Part shown: positions 38,188 to 47,357 of the stretch, piece by piece | Position numbering within the stretch: position 1 is the first letter of the stretch | Layout: every line of letters starts with the position of its first letter | Source of the DNA: Subtercola boreus | GTDB lineage: Bacteria > Actinomycetota > Actinomycetes > Actinomycetales > Microbacteriaceae | Direction: 5' to 3' | Length of the DNA stretch: 64,000 nucleotides | NCBI RefSeq assembly: GCF_003399635.1 | Contig: NZ_NBXB01000006.1 | Span: 111,153 to 175,152 of the forward strand | Translations under genes and position numbers: made by a program | Notes under the pieces: model-generated | The model's input: only the letters and a program-made list of their open reading frames with translations | Database searches by the model: none | What the model was told of the DNA's origin: nothing

Positions 38188-38883
38188 TCAGCGTCGGCGG
38201 GCTGAGTACCGATGCTCCGGTCGGCCGGTCTGTCCGTACCGGAGCTCGAGTGAGACAGCTCCGATGTCCTCGAGCTGGGAGAGGTAGCGTTGCGCCGTGG
38301 TACGACTTATACCGACCTGCACGGCGACCTCGGACGCCGAGAGGCCTGGTCTGGTGTTACCGATCGACTTATAGACAAGCTGCAGGGTGGGCGAGAGGTG
38401 CTCGAGTTGCGGAGCATCACCATCAGACCGTGTCGGTCGGAGCAAGTCGAATAGGTGATCGATGTGTTCCTGGCTGGCATCCGGTGGCCACTCGGCGATC
38501 TGGGCGCGCGCGGCACGCACCGCTCCAAGGCGCTCGGCCAGTGCAGTGAGGCCGAAGGGTTTGACGAGGTAGTGAACCACGCCGAGCTGGATTGCGGTGC
38601 GCACGGCCTCGACGTCTGTAGCGGCAGAGATGACAATCACGACGGGCACGCGTGTTCCGCCGAGGAGGGTGCGTGTCACTTCGAGTCCATCTCCGTCGGG
38701 GAGATAGATGTCCATGAGCACCAGATCGGGCTGGAACCGGTGGGCCATCTCCAGAGCGTCGGTCGCCGTGTGTGCTTGGCCGACCACGCGGAACCCCGGT
38801 ACTTTCTCGACAAAGCCTTGGTGAACGGAAGCGACTCGAAAGTCGTCATCGACGATGAGGACCGTCAGCACCTCGTTGATCAC
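38188..38883 (-). CDS. DctR/CitB-type response regulator
   Basis: A 231-residue regulator. The receiver domain has VLIVDDDFRVASVH, phosphoacceptor Asp in DLVLMDIYLPDGDG and Lys in VHYLVKPFGLTAL. A linker is followed by a helix-turn-helix (LSASEVAVQVGISRTTAQRY, LSQLEDIGAVSL) of the type paired with CitA/DcuS kinases. It starts at a GTG overlapping the kinase stop. It most likely controls the NitT/TauT-type transporter divergent from the kinase. Confidence 0.92.
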   Translation of the reverse strand: MINEVLTVLIVDDDFRVASVHQGFVEKVPGFRVVGQAHTATDALEMAHRFQPDLVLMDIYLPDGDGLEVTRTLLGGTRVPVVIVISAATDVEAVRTAIQLGVVHYLVKPFGLTALAERLGAVRAARAQIAEWPPDASQEHIDHLFDLLRPTRSDGDAPQLEHLSPTLQLVYKSIGNTRPGLSASEVAVQVGISRTTAQRYLSQLEDIGAVSLELRYGQTGRPEHRYSARRR

Positions 38884-40493
38884 GATGTCACCCCAGGTGT
38901 CGGGCTGGGCGCCGCCGATCGTGGAAGCACGATCATGAACGTGGCGCCGGGCGCTTCTTTCACGGAGATCGTCCCGCCGAGATTGAGCACGGTTCGCTCG
39001 ACGAGTGAGAGACCGAGTCCACTGTGACGCACGAGCGAGCCACGTTTGGTGGTGAACCCGTTTCGGAACAGCTGAGGCACAGCTGTCTCTGCGATGCCTG
39101 GGCCGTTGTCATTGACGAGGATCTGTAGTCCGTCAGCGGTTTCCACGATACTGATCAGCACACGGCGTGGTGCTGGATGTGCGGATACCGCATCGAACGC
39201 GTTGTCGATCAGATTCCCGAGGATCGTCGTGAGAGCTTGCACGCGGTCTGGTACTGCCCCGACTGACGTAGCCGGATCGATTGTCAGTTGGATTCCACGC
39301 TCGTTGGCCTCTGCGGCTTTCCCGAGCATCAGACCGATCAGTTGAGGCGCAGCGATGCGGGTGCGGAGGGTCTGGTCGAGATCCGCCGCTGTGCCCTGGA
39401 TCTCATGGACGTACTCGAGCGCTTCTTCGGGCCTCCCGAGTTCCAGGAGGCCGGCGATACCATGAATCCGGTTGCTGAACTCATGCTGCTGGGCACGCAT
39501 CGATTCAGTCAGGCTGCGTTCGCCGTCGAGTTCCACCGTCAGAGCCTCCACGATCGTCCGATCCTGAAGGGTCACGACCACACCGTGTGGGTGACCCGAA
39601 AGAGTCACCGGCATCCTGTTCACGACAAGCCAATAGTCATCGGTGAGCACGACCTGATCGGTGACGACGCTTGTTCCGGTCAGTGCGTCGCGCACCGGGC
39701 CGGGCGGTAGTACGTCTTCCACCCGATGACCGACGACGTTGTCGGCGAGATGCAGCAGCCGCTGGGCCTCGTCGTTGTTGACACTGATCCGACCGGTTGG
39801 GTCGATCGCAATAACGCCCTCTCGTATTCCGTGCAGCGTCGCCTCTCTCTCCTGCAAGAGCCGGGCGATCTCATCGAGTTCCAGACCGAAGGTCCGCTTT
39901 TTCAAGAGCGCCGACAGCCCGAAGGAAGCCATCCCACCCAAGAGCAGCATCACGATGAACCAGACGCCATACGAAGGCAGCTGTGCCAGCAAGGCGCTGG
40001 AGACCGAATCTTCCCTGATACCCACCGAGACTTCGCCGATGAAGACGTGCTCCGCGGAATAGAGCGGTGCGATCGCGTTGGCAGTGGTACCCGTTACGCC
40101 ATTGTCGACCCGGAGGTGCACCTGTCCGTCTGTCGCGACAAGAGGTTCAGACACCGGCTTGCCAATGAGTGCGGGGTTGGGATGAGAGACACGAACGGAA
40201 TTCGCGTCGATGACGACAACGAACGCAGAACCAGTTTCGGCGGCGGTGACCATGGCGAGTTCCTGAACGTGCGCATCGCACTCCTCATCGCGCGAGTCGA
40301 GGCAGGACTGAACCGAGTCGTCTTGCGCGAAAGTCTGCGCGATGGATGCCGCTCTGGCCTGATACTCGTCGTCGAGATGACCGCGCGCCGTCGCCGTGAA
40401 CAGAAGGAAGCCGATAGCCGTGGAGGCGGTGAGGATCGCCAGATGTGCAAGAAACATCTGGGTTGAGAGTTTTCTGATCCGCCTTCGCATCAT
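38880..40493 (-). CDS. CitA/DcuS-type sensor histidine kinase
   Basis: A 537-residue membrane kinase. An N-terminal helix (about 13-34), an extracytoplasmic sensor domain (~35-175) and a second helix (~178-198) come first. A PAS domain (IREGVIAIDPTGRISVNNDE) follows. The phosphoacceptor is in MRAQQHEFSNRIHGIAGLLE, then N box LIDNAFDAV and G box LVNDNGPGIAE. Family members sense citrate or C4-dicarboxylates. The ligand here is unknown but is probably an organic acid linked to the adjacent transporter. Confidence 0.9.
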   Translation of the reverse strand: MMRRRIRKLSTQMFLAHLAILTASTAIGFLLFTATARGHLDDEYQARAASIAQTFAQDDSVQSCLDSRDEECDAHVQELAMVTAAETGSAFVVVIDANSVRVSHPNPALIGKPVSEPLVATDGQVHLRVDNGVTGTTANAIAPLYSAEHVFIGEVSVGIREDSVSSALLAQLPSYGVWFIVMLLLGGMASFGLSALLKKRTFGLELDEIARLLQEREATLHGIREGVIAIDPTGRISVNNDEAQRLLHLADNVVGHRVEDVLPPGPVRDALTGTSVVTDQVVLTDDYWLVVNRMPVTLSGHPHGVVVTLQDRTIVEALTVELDGERSLTESMRAQQHEFSNRIHGIAGLLELGRPEEALEYVHEIQGTAADLDQTLRTRIAAPQLIGLMLGKAAEANERGIQLTIDPATSVGAVPDRVQALTTILGNLIDNAFDAVSAHPAPRRVLISIVETADGLQILVNDNGPGIAETAVPQLFRNGFTTKRGSLVRHSGLGLSLVERTVLNLGGTISVKEAPGATFMIVLPRSAAPSPTPGVTS

Positions 40494-40526
40494 TCTCTGA
40501 TTGTCGCACTCGATGGTACGAGCAAT

Positions 40527-40553
40527 ATGCGCAGAACCGTCGCCTCATGCGCA
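40527..40553. promoter_or_regulatory. Candidate response-regulator binding sites (ATGCGCA direct repeat)
   Basis: ATGCGCA occurs at 40527 and 40547, exactly 20 bp (two helix turns) apart. A weaker copy ATGGCGCA lies at 40564. They are in the divergent spacer between the kinase and the transporter. Confidence 0.45.
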
Positions 40554-40654
40554 CAACGGGCGGATGGCGCAGAAGAGAGACAGCGCCAGCATGCTGCTGC
40601 GAGCATCATGCCGCAGAGGCATTGAAGCGTCGCACTGACAGAGAGGTCAAGCAC

Positions 40655-41512
40655 ATGGGTGACAACACCCCCAAGCGCACGCCGGTGGCCCCCGGCGTAG
40701 CTGACGAGGGAGCGCGAATCGATATCGTCGGATTGACAAAGAGGTTTCTCACACCGAAGGGCGAACCCTTCACAGCGATCCGAGACGTGTCCCTCTCCGT
40801 GGAGCCGGGCCAGTTCTGCGCAATCGTCGGACCGACAGGATGCGGTAAATCGACAACCCTCGCGCAGGTCTCCGGGCTGGAACGGCCAAGCGGCGGCTCG
40901 GTGCAGGTCGGCGGCCACATCGTCGATGGCATCACCGACGGCGTCAGCTACATGTTCCAGGCAGACTCGCTCTTCCCGTGGAAGACAGTCCTGCAGAACG
41001 TGATGATCGGGCCCGTCCTCCTGGGAACGTCGAAGAAGGACGCGATGGTCCTCGCGCTGGACTGGTTGCGGCGGGTCGGTCTGAGCGGCTTCGAGGATCG
41101 CTACCCACATCAGCTCTCAGGCGGTATGCGCAAACGCGTCGCGTTGGCGGCGGCGCTGATCAACAACCCGCGCATCCTGCTGATGGACGAGCCGTTCGGC
41201 GCGCTCGATGTGCAGACCAAAGCGATCATGCAGACCGAGCTCCTCGGGCTCTGGGAGGAACTTCGCCCGTCGGTCCTCTTCATCACCCATGATCTCGACG
41301 AGGCCGTGGCGTTGTCTGACCGTGTCGTCATCATGACGACCAGTCCCGGAACAGTGAAAGACGTGTTCGATATTGATCTGCCTCGCCCGCGCGGAGATGT
41401 TCAAACGCTCCGGCACGAGAAACGGTTCATCGAGTTGCAGACACAGATCTGGGAGTCCCTGCGGGACGAAGTACAACGAGCGTACGAGCGCACAACAGGA
41501 GTGGCAGCATGA
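40655..41512 (+). CDS. NitT/TauT-type ABC transporter ATP-binding protein
   Basis: A 285-residue SsuB/TauB-like ATPase. Walker A is IVGPTGCGKSTT, the signature LSGGMRKRVALAAAL, Walker B ILLMDEPFGALD, and the H-loop LFITHDLDEAV. The ATG at 40655 has GAGAGG upstream, and the longer frame adds an unlikely Cys/His-rich leader. ATGA overlap couples it to the permease. It is the first gene of the transporter operon. Confidence 0.92.
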   Translation: MGDNTPKRTPVAPGVADEGARIDIVGLTKRFLTPKGEPFTAIRDVSLSVEPGQFCAIVGPTGCGKSTTLAQVSGLERPSGGSVQVGGHIVDGITDGVSYMFQADSLFPWKTVLQNVMIGPVLLGTSKKDAMVLALDWLRRVGLSGFEDRYPHQLSGGMRKRVALAAALINNPRILLMDEPFGALDVQTKAIMQTELLGLWEELRPSVLFITHDLDEAVALSDRVVIMTTSPGTVKDVFDIDLPRPRGDVQTLRHEKRFIELQTQIWESLRDEVQRAYERTTGVAA

Positions 41513-42414
41513 GCGCAACAATCCAGCGCAAGACCGTCCCCGCATCAGTGGACAGCGCCAACGCCACGGTTGCGTCCCAAACCGAAGCGGAGCTGCAGGC
41601 ATCGGCCAGGCGCGCCCGGAGCCGAAACCAAACGTGGGTATGGACCGGTCGTATAGCCGTCGCCGTCATCTTCGTCGGCGGATGGCAACTCCTCGCGCAG
41701 AACAAGATCCTTGACCCGTTCTTCTATGGCGAACCCACCCTCATCTGGGATTCGCTCGTCACCCTCTTCACCGTGGGCACCGCGTTCGGTTCGATTTGGG
41801 ACCAGCTCTGGGTGACCGTGCAGGAGGCTCTTTTCGGGTTTCTTCTCGGTACAGTCGCAGGCGTCATCTTCGGCATCCTGCTCGGCTCGAACCGGTACCT
41901 CTCGAACGTGTTCAACCCCTACATCAAGGTGTTGAATTCCATTCCCCGCATCGTGCTCGGCTCGATCTTCATCGTCGCCTTCGGGTTGGGGATCTTCCCG
42001 AAGATCTTGCTCGCGGCCGTACTGGTGTTCTTCGCAGTGTTCTTCAACGCCTACCAGGGAGTGCGGGAGGTCGACCAGAACCTGGTCGCAAACGTGCGGG
42101 TGCTCGGAGCGTCACCCCTGCAGGTGGCACGCCATGTCACCATCCCCTCGGCCATGACCTGGATCATTGCCAGTCTGCACACCGCATTCGGCTTCGCCAT
42201 CATCGGCGCACTCGTCGCCGAGGTACTCGGCGCGCAGAAGGGCATCGGTCTGATCATCAGCCAGTCCCAGGGCCGATTCGACCCCAACACCGTGTTCGCC
42301 TGCATGGTGATCATGGCCATCGTCACCCTCGGCGCGGAATACCTCATCACTCTTCTCGAGCGCTCGGTGCTGAAGTGGCGCCCGCCGGTGCGGTCCGACA
42401 TCCAGGCGATCTGA
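41509..42414 (+). CDS. NitT/TauT-type ABC transporter permease
   Basis: A 301-residue permease with about six helices after a ~35-residue cytoplasmic leader. The EAA-like loop is NVRVLGASPLQVARHVTIPSAM. The sequence IFGILLGSNRYLSNVFNPYIKVLN SIPR is typical of the SsuC/TauC group. The substrate is not readable; the group moves nitrate, sulfonates, thiamine precursors and aromatic acids. Confidence 0.9.
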   Translation: MSATIQRKTVPASVDSANATVASQTEAELQASARRARSRNQTWVWTGRIAVAVIFVGGWQLLAQNKILDPFFYGEPTLIWDSLVTLFTVGTAFGSIWDQLWVTVQEALFGFLLGTVAGVIFGILLGSNRYLSNVFNPYIKVLNSIPRIVLGSIFIVAFGLGIFPKILLAAVLVFFAVFFNAYQGVREVDQNLVANVRVLGASPLQVARHVTIPSAMTWIIASLHTAFGFAIIGALVAEVLGAQKGIGLIISQSQGRFDPNTVFACMVIMAIVTLGAEYLITLLERSVLKWRPPVRSDIQAI

Positions 42415-42493
42415 CCCAGCAATCTATCCCAGCCCCACAGAACCTCGCCGCGTACATCCATGCACGGCGATACCGAAAGGAAACGCACACAAG

Positions 42494-43588
42494 ATGAAAA
42501 AGCGCAGCATCGTCGCTGTCGCATCCGCAGTAGCAGCACTGTCGCTGGTACTCGCAGGCTGCAGCGGTAACGGCACCCCCACCGCAACAGGCTCCGATGG
42601 AGCCGCCTTACCCACCGTCTCCATGATGGTCGGCGGCATCGACAAGCAGATCTACCTGCCCTACCAGCTTGCCGAAAGCCTCGGCTTCTACAAGAAGTAC
42701 GGCGTCAACATGCAACTGTCGACCGAGCAGAACGGTGGCGTCGGGGCAGAGGAGGCGATGGTCTCCGGCCAGGTCAATTTCTCCGGCGCCTGGTACATCC
42801 ACGCACCCGACTTCCAGTCCAAGGGCAAGAACATCATCAACTTGGTGCAGCTCGCGGGTGCCCCCGGAGAACGGATCATGTGCACACCCGCCGCAAACGT
42901 CAAGACACCCGCCGACATCCGAGGCAAGAAGATGGGCGTGACCGACCTGGGGTCTGGCACGGACCAACTCACCCAATTCGTCGCCTCCAAGGGCGGCGTA
43001 TCGAAATCAGACTACACAACCGTCGCAGTGCACGCCGGGGCGACCGCGATCGCCGCCCTGCAACGCGGCGAAGCGGACTGCGTCATGACAACGCAACCGA
43101 CAGTCGCTGCTCTCGAATCGCAGGGCATCGCCGTCTCAGCACTCGACCTGGCAACCACCGAAGGAGCACAGCAGAACCTCGGCGGCGCGTGGCCCGCCGC
43201 AGGTCTGCTCGCCGACGCCGACTGGGGGAGCAAGAACCAGGACACCGTGCAGAAAGTCGTCACCGCCCTGGTGGCCACGATGGATTGGATGCACACGCAC
43301 ACCGCGAAGGATGTCGCGGACGCGCTGCCCCAGGACTTCGTCCAGAACAGCACCGTGTCAAAGGATCAGTACATTGCAGCTCTTCAAGCCGATTACGGGC
43401 AGTTCCTCCCGGACGGCCTGATGCCCACCGGAGGCCCGACGACGATCTTCGCAATGGAGAACGCCATCGGCACCGACGTCAGCAAGGTGCCATTCGCATC
43501 AACCTTCACCCAGCAATACGCCCAGGCCGCGCTCAAACAGCTCGGAATCACACCGACGACCAAGGCCGCCGACACCACAACCGGCTGA
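42494..43588 (+). CDS. NitT/TauT-type substrate-binding lipoprotein
   Basis: A 364-residue binding protein of the SsuA/THI5-like type. A signal peptide ends at the lipobox LAGC (Cys22). The fold markers are YLPYQLAESLGFYKKYGVNM, GRKKMGVTDLGSGTD-like GKKMGVTDLGSGTDQL, and AIAALQRGEADCVMT. It lies 80 nt after the permease with AAAGGAAA before the ATG. The operon ends in a strong terminator. The ligand may be the signal of the adjacent kinase (inference). Confidence 0.9.
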   Translation: MKKRSIVAVASAVAALSLVLAGCSGNGTPTATGSDGAALPTVSMMVGGIDKQIYLPYQLAESLGFYKKYGVNMQLSTEQNGGVGAEEAMVSGQVNFSGAWYIHAPDFQSKGKNIINLVQLAGAPGERIMCTPAANVKTPADIRGKKMGVTDLGSGTDQLTQFVASKGGVSKSDYTTVAVHAGATAIAALQRGEADCVMTTQPTVAALESQGIAVSALDLATTEGAQQNLGGAWPAAGLLADADWGSKNQDTVQKVVTALVATMDWMHTHTAKDVADALPQDFVQNSTVSKDQYIAALQADYGQFLPDGLMPTGGPTTIFAMENAIGTDVSKVPFASTFTQQYAQAALKQLGITPTTKAADTTTG

Positions 43589-43599
43589 GTCGGAAGCAG

Positions 43600-43640
43600 C
43601 GATGGGCCCACGTGAAACTCCGCGTGGGCCCATCGCCTTT
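43600..43640 (+). terminator. Intrinsic terminator of the NitT/TauT operon
   Basis: A perfect 13-bp stem (CGATGGGCCCACG / CGTGGGCCCATCG), 10-nt loop, then CCTTTCT. Confidence 0.85.
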
Positions 43641-43669
43641 CTCACCCGTGCGGATCTCGTTCGCGGAAG

Positions 43670-43700
43670 CCGTCAGGGATTGTCAGGTTCACCGTGACGG
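43670..43700. promoter_or_regulatory. Candidate OmpR-type regulator site
   Basis: Direct repeats GTCAGG at 43672 and 43682 (10 bp apart) lie inside an inverted pair CCGTCA/TGACGG. They are just upstream of the -35 region of the two-component operon, suggesting autoregulation. Confidence 0.45.
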
Positions 43701-43711
43701 TCTCGTCGGGT

Positions 43712-43717
43712 TAGCGT
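43712..43717 (+). promoter_or_regulatory. -10 hexamer (TAGCGT) of the OmpR-type two-component operon
   Basis: It ends 6 nt before the ATG at 43724. Confidence 0.45.
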
Positions 43718-43723
43718 GCTGGT

Positions 43724-44404
43724 ATGAGAATCCTCGTGGTCGAAGATGATGTGCGGATTGCCGATGTTCTGCGGCGGGCGCTGGGCGAGGCCGGTTACGC
43801 GGTCGACGTCACGCACTCTACGACTGCTGCCCTCGAGGCTTTCGCGCTCGAAACCCATGATCTCGTGATCCTCGACCTGCTGCTGCCGGGCCTGCGCGGT
43901 GGCGGTATGGAGGTGTGCCGATTGATGCGGGTAGAGAGCAGTGATGTCCCGATCCTGATGCTGACGGCCGTCGACTCGCCCCGAAACCGAGTACTCGGAT
44001 TGGATGCGGGGGCGGATGACTATCTCACCAAACCGTTCCACCTCCAGGAGCTGCTTGCTCGAGTGCGGGCCCTTCTGAGGCGCGCACCCCGCGCAGACCA
44101 TCCCATCGTGTCCGTCGACGGAGTGTCCCTGAACCCGGCGACCCGAGTCGCCATCCGAGCAGAGCGGACAATCCCGCTCACAGGCAAGGAGTTCGCCGTG
44201 CTGGAGTACCTGATGCGTAACGCCGGCACCATCGTCAGCGCATCAGATCTGATCGATCATGCCTGGGATGGAAACTACGACGGCTATAGCAACGTCGTAC
44301 AGACCTATATCCGCTACCTCCGTCAGAAAGTCAACGAGCCGGGCGAGTCCGACTTCATCAGGACTCACCGCGGCATGGGGTACTCGGTGGGGCAGCTCAC
44401 ATGA
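43724..44404 (+). CDS. OmpR/PhoP-type response regulator
   Basis: A 226-residue regulator. The receiver shows VVEDDVRIADVLRRAL, phosphoacceptor Asp in DLVILDLLLPGLRG and Lys in DYLTKPFHLQELLARV. The winged helix includes LTGKEFAVLEYLMRNAG and NVVQTYIRYLRQKVNEPG. The stop overlaps the kinase ATG. It is similar in layout to MprA/TcrX-like regulators of actinobacteria. Confidence 0.93.
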   Translation: MRILVVEDDVRIADVLRRALGEAGYAVDVTHSTTAALEAFALETHDLVILDLLLPGLRGGGMEVCRLMRVESSDVPILMLTAVDSPRNRVLGLDAGADDYLTKPFHLQELLARVRALLRRAPRADHPIVSVDGVSLNPATRVAIRAERTIPLTGKEFAVLEYLMRNAGTIVSASDLIDHAWDGNYDGYSNVVQTYIRYLRQKVNEPGESDFIRTHRGMGYSVGQLT

Positions 44405-45363
44405 TGTTTCGGCAGGCCACCATACGCCTGACGCTCCTCTTCAGTGCGGTTCTGCTCGTGGTCTTCGGTGCTTTCGCGATCGGGGTCTACGTGTTCGTCG
44501 TCGCGTCATTCGACTATGACAACGCGGCAGGTGATGCCGTGGACGCGGCCGAGCAGAGTTTCGCCGATCTTCGCGACGGGCTTCTTCTCGGCTATGTTGC
44601 TGCTGTCCTTGTGTTGCCTGTCATCTGCCTGGTGATGGTGCGGCTGGTGCTCAGGCCGGTTCGGCGCGGCTTCGAAGCGCAGGAGCGGTTCGTCGATGAT
44701 GCTTCCCACGAGTTCAGAACCCCACTGAGCATCGTTCAGGGGGAGCTCGAGCTGGCAATCAGCCGACCTCGCACCGAGGATGAGTACGTGGACGCGATCA
44801 CCACCGCCCTGGACGAGGTCGAGCAGCTGAACAGTCTGACCGCAGACCTGCTGCTTCTCACCCGCAACAGCAGCCTTGAACTCTCCGCGTCATTCCGCCC
44901 GGTGGACCTTCGGGTGATCGTGGAACGGGCAGTCGACTCCTTCTCTCGCGGGGTCGACTCGCCTCGGGTGCAGGTCTCCACAATGAGTGCGGCTACCGTC
45001 GGGTCGGAGACCCTCCTGGTGCGGGCAGTCGTCAACGTCATCGACAACGCCCTGAAGTTCTCGCCAAAACACGGCGCGGTCCTCGTCACCATGAAGTCCC
45101 ACTCCGACCGGACCACAGTGATCGTGTCAGACGAGGGGCCTGGCTTGACGGCTGAGGAGCGGGCACACGTCTTCGAACGCTTCTGGCGGGGCGAGGCATC
45201 CCGCACCCTCCCTGGGCGAGGACTCGGGCTGGCCCTGGTGAAACAAATCATGCAGGCGCACCGTGGATCTGTCGAGCTGACGTCCCGCCCTGGCCGCGGT
45301 ACCCGAGTGGTGATCGAACTACCATCGACCGGGGATGGTGAGCGAAAAATGAGATCAGCCTGA
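44401..45363 (+). CDS. OmpR-partner sensor histidine kinase
   Basis: A 320-residue kinase with two helices (about 10-33 and 58-80) and only a ~25-residue outer loop, so it probably senses within the membrane. The phosphoacceptor is in FVDDASHEFRTPLSIVQGEL. The ATPase domain shows NVIDNALKFSPKHG, VSDEGPGLTAEE and GRGLGLALVKQIM. No HAMP of normal length separates the second helix from the H box. It is coupled to the response regulator. Confidence 0.92.
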   Translation: MMFRQATIRLTLLFSAVLLVVFGAFAIGVYVFVVASFDYDNAAGDAVDAAEQSFADLRDGLLLGYVAAVLVLPVICLVMVRLVLRPVRRGFEAQERFVDDASHEFRTPLSIVQGELELAISRPRTEDEYVDAITTALDEVEQLNSLTADLLLLTRNSSLELSASFRPVDLRVIVERAVDSFSRGVDSPRVQVSTMSAATVGSETLLVRAVVNVIDNALKFSPKHGAVLVTMKSHSDRTTVIVSDEGPGLTAEERAHVFERFWRGEASRTLPGRGLGLALVKQIMQAHRGSVELTSRPGRGTRVVIELPSTGDGERKMRSA

Positions 45364-45583
45364 GAGAGGCATGCTGGCCAGGAAACGCGCTGCTGAAACA
45401 ATTCTGGGAAGAGACACTCGGTAGTCGTCAGCCGATGGATGTGGCCAAAGCCCGACTGACCGGGAGATCTCCAGAAAGCGAGATCGAGCAGGCGGTTCCT
45501 CTCGAGGTACCTTCTCGTGCTTTCTGTCGTTCGTCTCATCAACCGTATGCCGCATCGAACGGACTCGGGCACACCCGGTTCCC

Positions 45584-45589
45584 TACGAT
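45584..45589 (+). promoter_or_regulatory. -10 hexamer (TACGAT) before the COG4705 gene
   Basis: It ends 7 nt before the ATG at 45597 and fixes that start. Confidence 0.45.
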
Positions 45590-45596
45590 CCCCCCT

Positions 45597-46877
45597 ATGA
45601 CATCCTTCGCCGCGCCGGGAGCGCAGACCGCCCGTCAGCTGCTGAGCAAGGTTCCGGCGATCACCGTCTGGTTCTGGATCATCAAGATCCTTTGCACAAC
45701 CGTGGGTGAGAGCTTCGCGGACTACATCAACCTCGCGCTCGGCGTCGGGCTACTGGCCACGGCGGGTATCTTCACCGTTGTCACCGCGGCTGTTCTGGCG
45801 CTGCAGATGTCGAGGCGGCAGTACCACCCCGGGTTCTACTGGCTGACGGTTGTGCTGATGAGCATCACCGGCACCCTCTACACCGACATCCTCACAGACC
45901 AAGCCGGCGTACCCCTCTGGGTGAGCTCGGCACTGTTCGCCGTCGTGCTTGCCATCGTGTTCGCAATCTGGTTCTCGCGGGAACGAACTCTGTCCATTCA
46001 CAGCATTGTGAGCGTGCCGCGGGAGGCCTTCTATTGGCTCACCGTCCTGGTGACTTTTGCTCTCGGAACAGCTCTAGGCGACTGGACACTGGAGCTGACC
46101 GGCTGGGGACCGGGCGTGTCGATCCTGCTTCCGCTCGCGCTCATCGCAGTCACCGCCGCGCTCTGGCGATTCGGGGCCAACCCCGTTCTGACCTTCTGGG
46201 TGGCGTACATCCTCACCCGCCCGTTGGGTGCGAACACCGGCGACTGGCTCGGACTCACACCTGCCGAAGGCGGTCTGGGACTGGGCACTTTCACGACCTC
46301 GATCATCTTCCTTGCACTGATCCTTGCCACCGTCGTCTACCTCTCCATCAGCCGTGCCGACGTCGACCGGGCAGCGGCCGCTGACCCCCGGGCAGACTCC
46401 CGCAGCGTTTCGATGAAACGCCGCCGCAGAGCACACCTCATCCTCGGCGCCGCCGCTCTTGCCACGATCGCGCTCTTGGTCACGACAGCAAGCCTGCCCC
46501 ACGAGAGTTCGCTCGCTGCCGAAGGATCGGCACCGTCGTGCTCGGCCTCGTCGACGCCGCTCACCCCGTCCGAGGCCCAAGCCGCCGTGACGGCCAACTA
46601 CCCCGCCTCGAACGTCATCGAGTTGCAAGGCATCGTGACGGACACGCTCTCGCTCGTCACGCAGGGCGACCAAGCGGGAGCGGCATCTCGGGCGACGGAT
46701 CTTGAGACAACCTGGGACGACAACCAGGCCACCCTGAATGCTGCCGACTGCCGAGCGTGGACGTTCCTCGACCAGCAGATCGACCCCGTTCTGAAGTCAG
46801 TTCGAGCTGGCACACCGGACCCCGCGACGGAGACGAGAGCGCTCAAGCAGCTCTCAACAACGCTGGGGACATCGTGA
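45597..46877 (+). CDS. COG4705-type multi-pass membrane protein with a secreted C-terminal domain
   Basis: A 426-residue protein. The first ~255 residues hold about eight helices with repeated halves (VWFWIIKILCTTVGESFADY; FYWLTVVLMSITGTLYTDIL; FYWLTVLVTFALGTALGDWT; VLTFWVAYILTRPLGANTGD), as in COG4705 proteins. A further helix near residue 290 is followed by a ~110-residue extracytoplasmic helical domain with one Cys pair. Such proteins often follow two-component systems. The function is unknown. Confidence 0.8.
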   Translation: MTSFAAPGAQTARQLLSKVPAITVWFWIIKILCTTVGESFADYINLALGVGLLATAGIFTVVTAAVLALQMSRRQYHPGFYWLTVVLMSITGTLYTDILTDQAGVPLWVSSALFAVVLAIVFAIWFSRERTLSIHSIVSVPREAFYWLTVLVTFALGTALGDWTLELTGWGPGVSILLPLALIAVTAALWRFGANPVLTFWVAYILTRPLGANTGDWLGLTPAEGGLGLGTFTTSIIFLALILATVVYLSISRADVDRAAAADPRADSRSVSMKRRRRAHLILGAAALATIALLVTTASLPHESSLAAEGSAPSCSASSTPLTPSEAQAAVTANYPASNVIELQGIVTDTLSLVTQGDQAGAASRATDLETTWDDNQATLNAADCRAWTFLDQQIDPVLKSVRAGTPDPATETRALKQLSTTLGTS

Positions 46878-47024
46878 TTCGCTGAAGGTGTCCGTGCGAA
46901 TCCCGCGTACACACATCGGCCTCAAAGTTGGGGATTGCTGACCCTCTCATCCTGGTCTCACGGACCTGTTCGTAGCGTCGAATGATCGGGTACTCCCATC
47001 CGATATCGAACAAAGGAACTCCCC

Positions 47025-47315
47025 ATGAAGAAAGCCCTCACGTGGACTCTCGGGTCAGTTGGTGCCGCGGCCCTGCTCATCGGCGGCGGCTTCGCCCTCG
47101 CTATCCCCGCAGTGGCCTCAACTCCCGCACCCGCTCCTTCCTCAAGCTCAGGCACTGACAACGGCAGTGCGAGCGACGCCGAGACAGCGGATGACGGCGC
47201 GACTGTCGGTGCCTCGACCGACAGCGAGACAGCCGACGATGCCACCGCAGTCGAGGACGGAACGAGCGACGGCGAGACGGCCGACGACACCACCCCCGCA
47301 ACGCCTGGGAAGTAG
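47025..47315 (+). CDS. Small secreted acidic low-complexity protein
   Basis: A 96-residue protein. Residues 1-32 form a signal peptide (KKALTWTLGSVGAAALLIGG, cleavage near AVAS). The mature part is Ser/Thr/Asp/Glu/Ala repeats of the form SETADD and DGATVGAS, with almost no hydrophobic residue. It would be disordered and negatively charged outside the cell. AAAGGAA precedes the ATG. It may bind cations or the wall; this is a guess. Confidence 0.65.
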   Translation: MKKALTWTLGSVGAAALLIGGGFALAIPAVASTPAPAPSSSSGTDNGSASDAETADDGATVGASTDSETADDATAVEDGTSDGETADDTTPATPGK

Positions 47316-47357
47316 CGGAGGCCGAGGAGCTGGGCGGCCCATCGGTTGCCCGGCCCC

